This document shows positions 23,282-31,461 of a stretch of DNA of 64,000 nucleotides, in pieces (positions within the stretch are counted from its first letter, which is position 1; each line of letters opens with the position of its first letter). The stretch comes from Micromonosporaceae bacterium KJ-029 (lineage in GTDB: Bacteria; Actinomycetota; Actinomycetes; Mycobacteriales; Micromonosporaceae). The DNA lies in the NCBI GenBank assembly GCA_005402585.1, contig BIFP01000035.1, positions 62,001-126,000 of the forward strand. Reading direction: 5' to 3'. Under the pieces are notes generated by a model. It saw only the letters and a program-made list of their open reading frames with translations, searched no databases and had not been told where the DNA came from. The position numbers were made by a program, and so were the translations under genes.

Positions 23282-25423
23282 CTAGTAGACCTCGATCTTG
23301 CCCGTGGAGCGCGGGCTCCCTGGGTCGTTGAAGAAGTACTCGCCGGTACGGGTGAATGTGTACTGGAAGGACTCTCCGGGGTTGAGCCGGACGTCGAAGA
23401 GACCTTCGAAGAACTGGGTCACGCCACGTTCGCCGGCGTTGTCGGGATGGTTGGTGAAGGTGACCGTCGTACCGACCGGCACCCGTAGGTGAGTCGGCGC
23501 CATGCCGGCCACGGCGAATGACTCGGTCGTACTGATGGTGCCGTTGCTCGCGTTGTACGTCCGTCCGATCACGACCGTGTTCGCCACGGCCGAGCCCTCG
23601 ACCGGGCCGCCGGAGACCGGCCGGCGGATCACCGGCGGAGGCGGGGTGGGCGCGGGGCCGACCTCTCCCCCGATCTCGAACGCCCAGAGGAAATCACCGC
23701 GGGGGGCGGAGTTCCCGTAGGGGATGCTGGTCCCGCCGGCATAGACGGCCAGGTACTCCTTGTCGCCGACCCGGTACATGATCGGGCTGGAGCTGATCGC
23801 GGCGCCGGTCTGGAAGCGCCACACCTCGCGGCCGTTGCGCGCGTCCAAGGCCAGCAGGTTGCCGTCGGGCTGGCCGATGAACAGCAGATCGCTGGCGGTG
23901 GTGAGGATGCCGTTGCCGTGGGCCAGTGAGTACGGCATGCGTTGCTTCCACTTAACCTGGTTCGTGCTCACGTCTACGGCCACGACGCCGCCGGTCTGGT
24001 ACTCGCCCGGCGGCCGCAGCCCGTTGCTGCTCTCGGTCAGCGAGTGCGCGGCGGCCACGTACCCGTAGCCGGTGTAGACCAGCCCGGTGCGGTGGCTGAA
24101 CGACATGTGCGACCAGTCGGCGCCGCCGCCGTGCCCCGGGATCGACAGAATCGGTGTCTCCCAGTGCGGGTCGTAGAGTGCACCCTGTTCGTAGTTGGGC
24201 ACTGCCCGGTTGGGGTCGCCGGGGACCGAGGTGCCGAGGGGCTGGTCCACGACCCGCAGCTCGGTCCAGCCGCCCTGGAGTGGGAAGGGTTGGGTCGGCC
24301 AAGTCTTCTGGCGCGGCTCCTGCGGCACCGGCCGCTCGATGATGCCCAGCGGCGCGGTGCCGTTGACCCGGTCGAGGATGAAGAACATGCCGGACTTGCT
24401 GCCGTAGATGACAACCTTGTGCTCGCGGCCCCGGATCCGGACATCGGCGAGGACGGGCGACATCACGTTGTCCATGTCCCAGATGTCGTGGTGGACGGAC
24501 TGGAAGTGCCAGCGGTACTCGCCGGTACGCATGTCGAGCGCGACGATCGAGTTGGCGAAGAGGTTCATGCCGCCACGCCTGGAGCCGTCCTGTGAGGAGT
24601 TGTTGCCGCGGGCGTTTCCGAACGTCCAGTAGGTGAGGCCGAGCTCGGGGTCGACGGCCGGGTGGATCCAGGGGGTGGCTCCGCCCTGCATCCAGGAGTC
24701 GCCTTCCCAGGTGTCGTTGCCGAACTCGCCCGGCCCCGGGGTGCCCCAGAAGTGCCAGAGGACGTCGCCGTTGCGGGCGTCGAGGGCGAGGGCGGCGCCG
24801 CGCGGGCCGTCGTTGGTGCCGCAGAAGAGCAGGCCGTCGTGGTAGACGACGGCAACCTTTTCGATGTTGCCGTACCCGTTGACCTGGCGTTCCCAGGCGA
24901 CCTGGCCAGTCTGCTGGTCGAGGGCGACGACAAAGTTGTCGTTGGACTTGGTGTAGACGTAGCCGCCGCCGACGGCGACGCCGCGCCGGGTCACCGAGCC
25001 GCGGGTCTGGTCGTACCGCCACTTGGTCTGCCCGGTGGCGCCGTCGACCGCGAACAGGTTGCCGGGTGCCGATTCGATGTAGAGCACTCCGTCGACGGCG
25101 ACGGCGGTGCTCTGGCTGTTGCCGCTGGCGAGGCCGCCCTCGATGCGGTTGACCCAGGCGCCGCGCAGTCGGCGGACGTTGCCTCGGTTGATGCTGCTCA
25201 GCGAGGTGTAGTTCTGGTTGCCGAGGTTGCCGCCGACCTTGGGGAAGTCGGTGTCCCCGGGGGTGTCGAAGCGGGCGAGATCGACGGCGGCGGGCTGCCC
25301 ACTCGGTCCACCTTTCTTGCCGTCAGCGGTGGCGGGCGTGGCGGCGACGGCGGGTCCGGCACCCGCCGCCATGGCTGTCGCGGCGGCTCCCCTGAGAACG
25401 GTCCTCCGGTCGATCGGTGCCAT
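23282..25423 (-). CDS. TAT-exported PQQ-type quinoprotein dehydrogenase with C-terminal cupredoxin-like domain
   Basis: The 713-residue protein begins with a twin-arginine signal (DRRTVLRGAAATAMAAG), then an eight-bladed propeller of tryptophan-docking repeats: LFAVDGATGQTKWRYDQ, VVALDQQTGQVAWERQV, LALDARNGDVLWHFWG, IVALDMRTGEYRWHFQ, VVAVDVSTNQVKWKQRM and LLALDARNGREVWRFQTG. This is the plan of PQQ-dependent alcohol or aldose dehydrogenases, acting outside the membrane. A Pro-rich linker near residue 610 leads to a ~100-residue cupredoxin-like domain (HLRVPVGTTVTFTNHPDN to the C-terminus). That domain lacks the Cys-x-His-x-Met copper ligands of azurin-type proteins, so electron transfer through copper is doubtful. 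No pqq biosynthesis genes are in view. Confidence 0.85.
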   Translation of the reverse strand: MAPIDRRTVLRGAAATAMAAGAGPAVAATPATADGKKGGPSGQPAAVDLARFDTPGDTDFPKVGGNLGNQNYTSLSSINRGNVRRLRGAWVNRIEGGLASGNSQSTAVAVDGVLYIESAPGNLFAVDGATGQTKWRYDQTRGSVTRRGVAVGGGYVYTKSNDNFVVALDQQTGQVAWERQVNGYGNIEKVAVVYHDGLLFCGTNDGPRGAALALDARNGDVLWHFWGTPGPGEFGNDTWEGDSWMQGGATPWIHPAVDPELGLTYWTFGNARGNNSSQDGSRRGGMNLFANSIVALDMRTGEYRWHFQSVHHDIWDMDNVMSPVLADVRIRGREHKVVIYGSKSGMFFILDRVNGTAPLGIIERPVPQEPRQKTWPTQPFPLQGGWTELRVVDQPLGTSVPGDPNRAVPNYEQGALYDPHWETPILSIPGHGGGADWSHMSFSHRTGLVYTGYGYVAAAHSLTESSNGLRPPGEYQTGGVVAVDVSTNQVKWKQRMPYSLAHGNGILTTASDLLFIGQPDGNLLALDARNGREVWRFQTGAAISSSPIMYRVGDKEYLAVYAGGTSIPYGNSAPRGDFLWAFEIGGEVGPAPTPPPPVIRRPVSGGPVEGSAVANTVVIGRTYNASNGTISTTESFAVAGMAPTHLRVPVGTTVTFTNHPDNAGERGVTQFFEGLFDVRLNPGESFQYTFTRTGEYFFNDPGSPRSTGKIEVY

Positions 25424-25974
25424 ACGGTCACCTGCTTTCTCGCCTCATGGGCGGTTGGTGGTGGGTACGGGCGGTGTCCCGACGATCTCCAGCCGCTGGG
25501 CCGAACGTGAATACGCCGGCGTCCACGCGGCACCGTCGACGCAGGCCGGTCGGCGGGACGGACCGTGCGCGACGGCGGTCGCCGCCGTCGCGAATCAGGT
25601 CGGCCTAGCCGCGCCGAAAGAAGCGTTGGAGGTCTCGGTTGGCGGAGCTGTCGGGTACTTGGGCGGACGAAACGGCGGTCGTGACGCCGGGAACCCTCCG
25701 ACGTCGGACCACCTAGTGGCCCTACCGGACCGCTGTACGGACTATGTGTAAGTTACGGGCGGGGAAGGCCGCTGGCAATAGGCGGTTTCAGAACTGCTCC
25801 AACAGGACGACGGGCAACCTCGCCAGCCACCCTTGTCCAGCCCAGCCGTCGTGCGCTTTACTCGGATCTAGCTGGTGGACCTTTAAGTCCGCTAGATGGA
25901 TCAGGCAACCGTCGATGAAAGGAGGTTCTTGAACCACCACCCCGAGCGACTCGGACAACCACCGCAGCCCCGCA

Positions 25975-26760
25975 GCTTCGGCCGGACTTCCCGCAGGTGT
26001 GCGGCGACTACGGCAACCAGAACCCTCCACGCCCAGGAAGATCACCCGTCAGAAAGCTCCCGGCTGTGTGGCGCGTGGCGAGTCAATCTTGAGGGCGGCG
26101 ACACCAGCCAGTCCCAGCAGAGCATGGCCGTCGCGAAGAACGGCGTCATCTACGTCCAGACCCGACAGCAGAGCGTGTACACGGTGGACACGCCTGCCGG
26201 TGCCGTAAAGTGGCGGCGAGGGCCTTCTCCGAACGCCGCACCGACCTGCGCGGCGTGGCACTGGCCGAGGGCCGTGTGTTCGCCTTGACGGCGACAACTA
26301 CGTCTGGGCGCTGGACAAGCGCACCGGCGAGGCAACCTGGCGCCGCCAGCTGCTCACCGCCGAGGAGGGAAATCCCGACGACGGCCGTGATCCCGACCAG
26401 GGCCAGTGGGGCGGTCAGCGGGGCCTGCGGCGAGATCGAGTGGAACGGAATCCTGACCACCGATGGCGGCGTGATGTTCCAGGGCAGCCCGGACGGGGTG
26501 CTGCACGCCATGGACGAACCAGCGGCAGGCCCCTATGGATCGGTCAAAAAGGTTCCGCTGGCACCCGCCCTCACCCCGCCCTCGAAGGTCATCGACATTA
26601 CCGCGCCCTCGGTCGCCCGCGCGCCGGTCGACTTCACGGTGGCGCTCGGCCGGACGTGGGATGCCACCAACCAGCGGCCCGACAACCAGGAGAACGGCGT
26701 GTCGACCTCGGCGATAACGCCCACAGAGCACCGGGAAGATCGTCGTCACGGGATGACGTA
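25975..26760 (+). pseudogene. Decayed quinoprotein (PQQ propeller) gene, multiple frameshifts and internal deletion
   Basis: Segments of a quinoprotein like the one at 23282-25423 can be read in order but in different frames: DFPQVCGDYGNQN near 25985, WRVNLEGGDTSQSQQS to TVDTPAGAVKW at ~26075-26215, LRGVALAEGRVFALT at ~26245, LDGDNYVWALDKRTGEATW at ~26284, and WNGILTTDGGVMFQGSPDG with VDFTVALGRTWDATNQ at ~26440-26660. At least three frameshifts are needed, and the central propeller (roughly 300 residues) is missing. It is transcriptionally divergent from the intact gene, so it is a dead paralogue. The preceding stretch 25424-25974 contains nothing I can identify. Confidence 0.72.
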
Positions 26761-26824
26761 CGGTGAGCGCCGGTAGCTACGGCCACCGGCGCCCCGCTGT
26801 TTGCCCCGACCGGGACGCCCCGCG

Positions 26825-27664
26825 TCAGCGGGCCTGCGCCGGTGGACCGACGTAACGCGGCAGGATCGACGGCGGCATTGGGCCCTTGATCCGTCCGCCC
26901 TGCTGTGTCTGCTCCCACGCGTGGCTGAGGATGCCAACCGTCCGGCCGAGCACGAACAGGCCACGGGCCAGTTCCGGGACGAAGTCCAGTTCGGCGTAGA
27001 TCATCGCGGTGACGCCGTCGACGTTGATCGGGACGTGGCGCCGTCGGCCCCGGTTGATGGCCTCCTCAATCGCCAAGCCGGCATCGACGTACCGACCATC
27101 GATCGCCCCCGCCGTCCGGGCCTGGTCGAGCAGGACCAGCATCGGGTCGCGGCGGGGGTCGACCGGGTGGAACCGGTGCCCGAATCCGGGCAGGTAGCGG
27201 TCACCGCGCGCCCGCCACCGGGCGATCGCCCGGTCGGCCGCATCCGCCAACGACGTCCCTTCGGTGGCGCGGTGCTCCGCGACGACGTCGTGCAGCAGTT
27301 GGACACACTGCTGTCCGGCCCCACCGTGCACGTCACCGAGGAGGTTCACCCCGGTGGCGATCGCGTTGTTCAGGCCCACCCCACACGTCGCGGCCATCCT
27401 CGCCGCCGCGATCGAGGGCGCCTGGGGGCCGTGGTCGACCGAGGCGACCAGGGCCGCCTCCAGCAGTCGGGCCTGTTCCGGCGTAGGCAGTCCACCACGG
27501 ACCAACAGCCAGATCACCTCGACGAAGCTCCGCTCGGCCAGCAGGTCCTGGATCCGGTGCCCCCGGAACTCGATGGTCCCGGGCTCGATGTGGCTGATCG
27601 CCGTCCGCCACCAGCCGGCCAGGTCCGGCTCGCCCGGCTGGTTGCTCTCGGGGTCGCTCGTCAT
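26825..27664 (-). CDS. Citrate synthase-like protein (citryl-CoA lyase type)
   Basis: This 279-residue protein is shorter than citrate synthases (~430) and matches the group annotated as citryl-CoA lyases. It retains HGGAGQQCVQLL (first catalytic histidine), YLPGFGHRFHPVDPR (second histidine with substrate arginine) and PINVDGVTAMIYAELDF (catalytic aspartate region). It could cleave or form a CoA ester such as citryl-CoA or a methylated analogue. The ATG overlaps the stop of the upstream CoA-transferase in ATGA, so the two are translationally coupled: a transferase making a CoA thioester followed by a lyase that splits it is the simplest reading. Confidence 0.8.
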   Translation of the reverse strand: MTSDPESNQPGEPDLAGWWRTAISHIEPGTIEFRGHRIQDLLAERSFVEVIWLLVRGGLPTPEQARLLEAALVASVDHGPQAPSIAAARMAATCGVGLNNAIATGVNLLGDVHGGAGQQCVQLLHDVVAEHRATEGTSLADAADRAIARWRARGDRYLPGFGHRFHPVDPRRDPMLVLLDQARTAGAIDGRYVDAGLAIEEAINRGRRRHVPINVDGVTAMIYAELDFVPELARGLFVLGRTVGILSHAWEQTQQGGRIKGPMPPSILPRYVGPPAQAR

Positions 27665-28845
27665 CGGGCACCTCCGGGCAGCGCGTTCCAGACCGTCTCG
27701 AGGCGCTCGCTGTTCTGCTCGCCGAGCATGGGTGGCGGGCCGGGCGGCCCGTACGCCTCCCCGTCGACCCGTACGCCGTTGCCCATCACCGTCAGTTCCT
27801 CGGCGGAACGGCCGGGAAACGGGACCCGATGCAGGAAGCCTCGTTCGCGGAGGTGCTCCAGGTCCAGGGCCTGGGGCACGGTGAGCACCCGCGCGGCGGG
27901 CACCCCCCGGGCGGAGAGCAGGGTCTCCCACTCCCGCGCGCCGCGGCTGCGCAGGCCCGCGTTGATCTCGGCGTTGAGCAGGTGGCGGTTGCGTTTGCGG
28001 ATGTCGCGGCTGCGGAAGCGCTCGTCGGTCACCAGGTCCTTGCGGTCGATCAACTCGCAGAGGGTCTCGAACTGCTCCTGCCGGTTCGCGGCGATGTTCA
28101 ACGGTCCGTCGGCAGCGGTGAAGGTGCCGGAGGGGGCGGCGGTGAAGTTCTGGTCGCCCATCGGGGCCGGTTCGACACCGGCGCCCAGATAGTTGCTGAC
28201 CGCCCAGCCCATCGCGGAGATCGAGGCCTCGAGCATCGACACATCGAGGTAGGCACCCTTACCGGTGCGGTCCCGGCCGACCAGGGCGGCGGCGACGGCG
28301 AAGGCGGCCAGCAGCCCGCCGACCGTGTCGGCGACCGGGAAACCGACGCGCAGCGGTGCGGTCTCCGGGGTCCCGGTGACACTCATCATGCCGGACATGC
28401 CCTGCACGATCTGGTCGTACGCGGGTCGCTGGCTCAGTGGGCCGGACTGACCGAAGCCGGAGATCGCGCAGTAGACGAGCCGGGGATTGACCGGGCGCAG
28501 CGCCTCCCAGTCCAGACCGAGACGGCGCAGCACCCCCGGCCGGAAGTTCTCCACCAGCACGTCGGCGTCGGTGACGAGGCGCAGGATCCGCTCCCGGTCC
28601 TCGGGGGCCTTCAGGTCCAGCTCGACGGACCGCTTACCGGCGTTTTGCGCCAGGAACGACACACCGAGCCGGGCGTCGTTGAGGGCACTGTCCGGACCGA
28701 GTTGCCGGGCCAGGTCCCCCTCGCCCGGGCGCTCGACCTTGACCACGTCGGCACCCATCAACACGAGTTGGTAGGTGCAGTAGGGGCCGGCGAGGACGTT
28801 GGTGAGGTCCAAAACACGAACGCCATCCAGTGGACGGGCGGTCAT
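27661..28845 (-). CDS. Class III (CaiB/BaiF) CoA-transferase
   Basis: This 394-residue enzyme has the family start LDGVRVLDLTNVLAGPYCTYQL, the nucleotide-loop GADVVKVERPGEGD, NAGKRSVELDLK, and the catalytic aspartate in RPAYDQIVQGMSGMMSVTG at about residue 170. Such enzymes move CoA between carboxylic acids through a mixed anhydride on that aspartate. It is the first gene of a coupled pair with the citryl-CoA-lyase-like gene and is separated from the upstream IclR gene by a strong hairpin. Donor and acceptor acids are unknown. Confidence 0.88.
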   Translation of the reverse strand: MTARPLDGVRVLDLTNVLAGPYCTYQLVLMGADVVKVERPGEGDLARQLGPDSALNDARLGVSFLAQNAGKRSVELDLKAPEDRERILRLVTDADVLVENFRPGVLRRLGLDWEALRPVNPRLVYCAISGFGQSGPLSQRPAYDQIVQGMSGMMSVTGTPETAPLRVGFPVADTVGGLLAAFAVAAALVGRDRTGKGAYLDVSMLEASISAMGWAVSNYLGAGVEPAPMGDQNFTAAPSGTFTAADGPLNIAANRQEQFETLCELIDRKDLVTDERFRSRDIRKRNRHLLNAEINAGLRSRGAREWETLLSARGVPAARVLTVPQALDLEHLRERGFLHRVPFPGRSAEELTVMGNGVRVDGEAYGPPGPPPMLGEQNSERLETVWNALPGGAR

Positions 28846-28867
28846 CAGCGATCTTCCTCCGGTTGTC

Positions 28868-28901
28868 GCCGAGGTGGCACCCGCCGGGGTGCCACCTCGG
28901 C
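28868..28901 (-). terminator. Terminator hairpin between the IclR gene and the CoA-transferase operon
   Basis: Fourteen-base arms GCCGAGGTGGCACC and GGTGCCACCTCGGC pair perfectly around CGCCGG. It lies between the IclR stop (28907) and the CoA-transferase start (28845), so those genes are probably separately transcribed. Confidence 0.78.
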
Positions 28902-28906
28902 TGCGG

Positions 28907-29692
28907 CTACATCGGGTTACGGATGGGATGGTCGAAGCCCTGCACGGTGAGTGCCTGGGCCGCCGAGCGCAACAGGTCGACCAGCTCGGGAATCCGCTCC
29001 TGGGGGAAGCGGGCGGTGGGCCCGCTGAACGACAGGGACGCGACGACGAGGGCGCCGTCCGGCGTGGTCACCGGAACTGCGACGGCGGAGAGGCCGGTTT
29101 CCCGTTCGCCGTGGCTGACCTGGTAGCCGGCCTCGGCACCGGAGTGGATCTGGGCGCGGAGCCGGTCGGCGTCGACGGTCCCGGCCGGTGCGGCGGCGAC
29201 GACCCGCTCGAGGGTCTCGGCGGTCGCGTCCCGCAGCAGCACCTTGGCTGACGCGCCGGCCCAGAGAGGTAACTGGTCGCCGATGCGGACCACGTGGCGT
29301 AGCGCGAGCGGGCTCTCCTCCTGGGCGACACAGACCCGGTTCAGCCCGCGCATCACGTAGACGTTGACGGTCTCGCGTTCCCGCTCGACGAGGGAGCGCA
29401 TCACCTCGCGGGCGGCGGCCGGGATCTCCCAGCTGCGTTGCACCAAGTAGGCCCAGCGCCACAGGCCGGGGCCGGCAGTGTAGCCCTTCGGCGTGGCGGC
29501 GAGCATTTGCGCGGATTCGAGTGTGACGAGCAGCCGCAGCACCGTGGTCTTGGCCAGTCGGGTACCCCGGACGATCTCACCGATTGTCCGGGTCTGATGC
29601 TGCTCGTCGAACAGGGACAGGATCTCCAACGCCCGGTGGACGCTGCGAACGGTACCCGCGTCCTCGTTGGTGGGGCCGGTGGCGGTTGTCAT
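28907..29692 (-). CDS. IclR-family transcriptional regulator
   Basis: Starting at ATG 29692 (GGAG just upstream), the 261-residue product has an N-terminal winged helix (residues ~10-75; VRSVHRALEILSLFDEQ, TIGEIVRGTRLAKTTVLRLL) and the IclR effector domain with LRHVVRIGDQLPLWAGASAK and a C-terminal GLSAVAVPVTTPDGALVVAS. IclR proteins respond to small carboxylates or aromatic acids. The gene is divergent from the aldehyde dehydrogenase-ThDP-TRAP operon and next to the CoA-transferase operon, so it probably controls both sides. The 228-base divergent region includes TTGCggaaaccgatctgGCAA, a weak dyad that might be its site. Confidence 0.87.
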   Translation of the reverse strand: MTTATGPTNEDAGTVRSVHRALEILSLFDEQHQTRTIGEIVRGTRLAKTTVLRLLVTLESAQMLAATPKGYTAGPGLWRWAYLVQRSWEIPAAAREVMRSLVERERETVNVYVMRGLNRVCVAQEESPLALRHVVRIGDQLPLWAGASAKVLLRDATAETLERVVAAAPAGTVDADRLRAQIHSGAEAGYQVSHGERETGLSAVAVPVTTPDGALVVASLSFSGPTARFPQERIPELVDLLRSAAQALTVQGFDHPIRNPM

Positions 29693-29920
29693 GTCTCCAC
29701 TGTGCGGTCTCGCGCTCCCGTCCGGGCCCGCCGCGCCGACCGCCACTGGTTCCGTCTGTCGCGGTCGCGCCATTCACCTGGGCCTTTCCCCTTGCGGAAA
29801 CCGATCTGGCAACTTACGTTAACACCGGTCCACCAAGCGGTCCAGCAGATCCGCTAGGCGGTTCCCACCGCGACAGTGGAAACAACCGCGCAGCCTGACG
29901 ACTCTCCGATAGGGGCATGG

Positions 29921-31405
29921 ATGACTCCGACACCCGACGGCCCGGACGCCACCGGCAGCGGCTCCGCGCAGGTGATCGACGTTCCCGCGTACGTCGAGGG
30001 GAGTTGGATCGAGACGGGTGACCAACTCGTCCGCACCGGTCCGTACACCCGCTCGCCGGTCAGCCGGGCCCACCAGGCGGACGACCGCCTGGTCCGACGC
30101 GCCACCGCCGCGGCCATCCCGGCGGCGGCCGAGGTCGCGGCGCAGATCCCCGCCGATCGCGCCGCCATCCTGGAACGCGCCGCCGCGCTCGCCACCGAGC
30201 GCCGCGATGCGATCGCGCGCCGGCTCGCACTGGAACTCGGCAAGCCGGTACGCGACGGGCGCACCGAGGCGGACCGGGTGGCGGCCACCTTCCGGATCGC
30301 CGCCGCCGAGGCCCGCCGCCTGGGCGGGGAGATCCTTCCCGCCGAGGGTTGGGAGATCGGCCGGGGTACCACCGTGCTGACCCAGCGCAGCCCGGTCGGT
30401 GTGGTCCTGGCGATCACGCCGTTCAACGCACCCGCGAACCTGCTGGCGCACAAGCTCGCCGCTGCCTACGCGGCCGGCAACGCCACCATCGTGAAGGCGC
30501 CGCCGCAGGCCCCCGCCGCGACCGCCGTCGTCGTCGACATCGCCCTCGACGCCGGCCTGCCACCGACCGCCGTACAACTCCTGCATGGCGGGCCGGAGAT
30601 CGGCGCGGCACTCTGCGCCGCGCCGGAGGTCAATGCCGTGGCCTTCACCGGCTCCGCCGGCGCCGGCGCGGCGGTCGCCCGCGCCGCCGGACCGAAACGG
30701 ACCGTGCTGGAACTCGGCGGCAACGCCGCCACCATCGTCCACCACGACGCCGACGTCGCCACCGCGGCGGCCGCCTGCGCCCGTACCGGTTACAGCAACT
30801 CCGGGCAGAGCTGCGTGTCGGTGCAACGCGTCTACGTCCACCGCTCCCGGATGGCGGACTTCCTCACCACGTTCACCGACCGCGTCCGCGCCTTGGTGCT
30901 CGGCGACCCGCTCGACCCGGGCACCGACGTCGGATCGATGGTCGACGACGACGCCGCCCGCCGGGTGGTGGCCTGGACCGAGGAGGCGGCCCGCGACGGC
31001 GCCAAGGTCCCGGTCGGCGGGGTACGCACCCACGCCACCGTCACGCCCACCGTGATCGTGGACCCGCCGACCTCCGCCCGGGTGGTCCGGGAGGAGATCT
31101 TCGGCCCGGCCGTCGTCGTCCTCGGCTACGACGATCTCGACGACGTCGTGACGGCCTGCAACGCCAGCCGCTACGGCCTACAGGCCGGCCTCTTCACCCA
31201 CGACGTGCGCACCATCTTCCGGCTCTGGCGGGACCTGCAGGTCGGCGGCCTGGTCGTCAACGGCCCCTCCAACCACCGTCTCGACCACATCCCGTTCGGC
31301 GGCGTCAAGGACTCCGGCATCGGGCGGGAGTCGCCGGCGCACATGATCAACGACTTCACCATCACCAAGACCATGCACCTGCGCGGCGTGTCCCTGTGGG
31401 GCTGA
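29921..31405 (+). CDS. NAD(P)-dependent aldehyde dehydrogenase
   Basis: The ATG at 29921, behind AGGGGC, is preferred; an in-frame GTG at 29876 would add 15 residues. The 494-residue enzyme has the family's key positions: TPFNAPANLLAHK (oxyanion Asn), AFTGSAGAGAAVARAAG (NAD loop), TVLELGGNAA (general-base Glu), NSGQSCVSVQR (nucleophile Cys) and EEIFGPAVVV. The closest subgroup by eye is the SsdH/lactaldehyde or sulfolactaldehyde dehydrogenase-like class. It heads an operon with a ThDP enzyme and a TRAP transporter, implying an aldehyde intermediate, possibly produced by that decarboxylase, is oxidised to an acid. Confidence 0.88.
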   Translation: MTPTPDGPDATGSGSAQVIDVPAYVEGSWIETGDQLVRTGPYTRSPVSRAHQADDRLVRRATAAAIPAAAEVAAQIPADRAAILERAAALATERRDAIARRLALELGKPVRDGRTEADRVAATFRIAAAEARRLGGEILPAEGWEIGRGTTVLTQRSPVGVVLAITPFNAPANLLAHKLAAAYAAGNATIVKAPPQAPAATAVVVDIALDAGLPPTAVQLLHGGPEIGAALCAAPEVNAVAFTGSAGAGAAVARAAGPKRTVLELGGNAATIVHHDADVATAAAACARTGYSNSGQSCVSVQRVYVHRSRMADFLTTFTDRVRALVLGDPLDPGTDVGSMVDDDAARRVVAWTEEAARDGAKVPVGGVRTHATVTPTVIVDPPTSARVVREEIFGPAVVVLGYDDLDDVVTACNASRYGLQAGLFTHDVRTIFRLWRDLQVGGLVVNGPSNHRLDHIPFGGVKDSGIGRESPAHMINDFTITKTMHLRGVSLWG

Positions 31406-31461
31406 CCGTGCCCGGCCAGCCCGGCACCACCGACCGTGACCACCGCCCGGAAGGACCACCA

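Noticed and set aside
25788..26045. An 85-codon minus-strand frame ending LARLPVVLLEQF upstream of the quinoprotein pseudogene
   Set aside because: It has some natural-looking sequence and could be a scrap of a transposase, but I cannot match it to a family and it overlaps the pseudogene start.
29770..29920. A specific IclR operator in the divergent region
   Set aside because: The TTGC...GCAA dyad is short and spaced by 13 bases, and no second copy exists near the CoA-transferase operon, so I did not list it as a feature.
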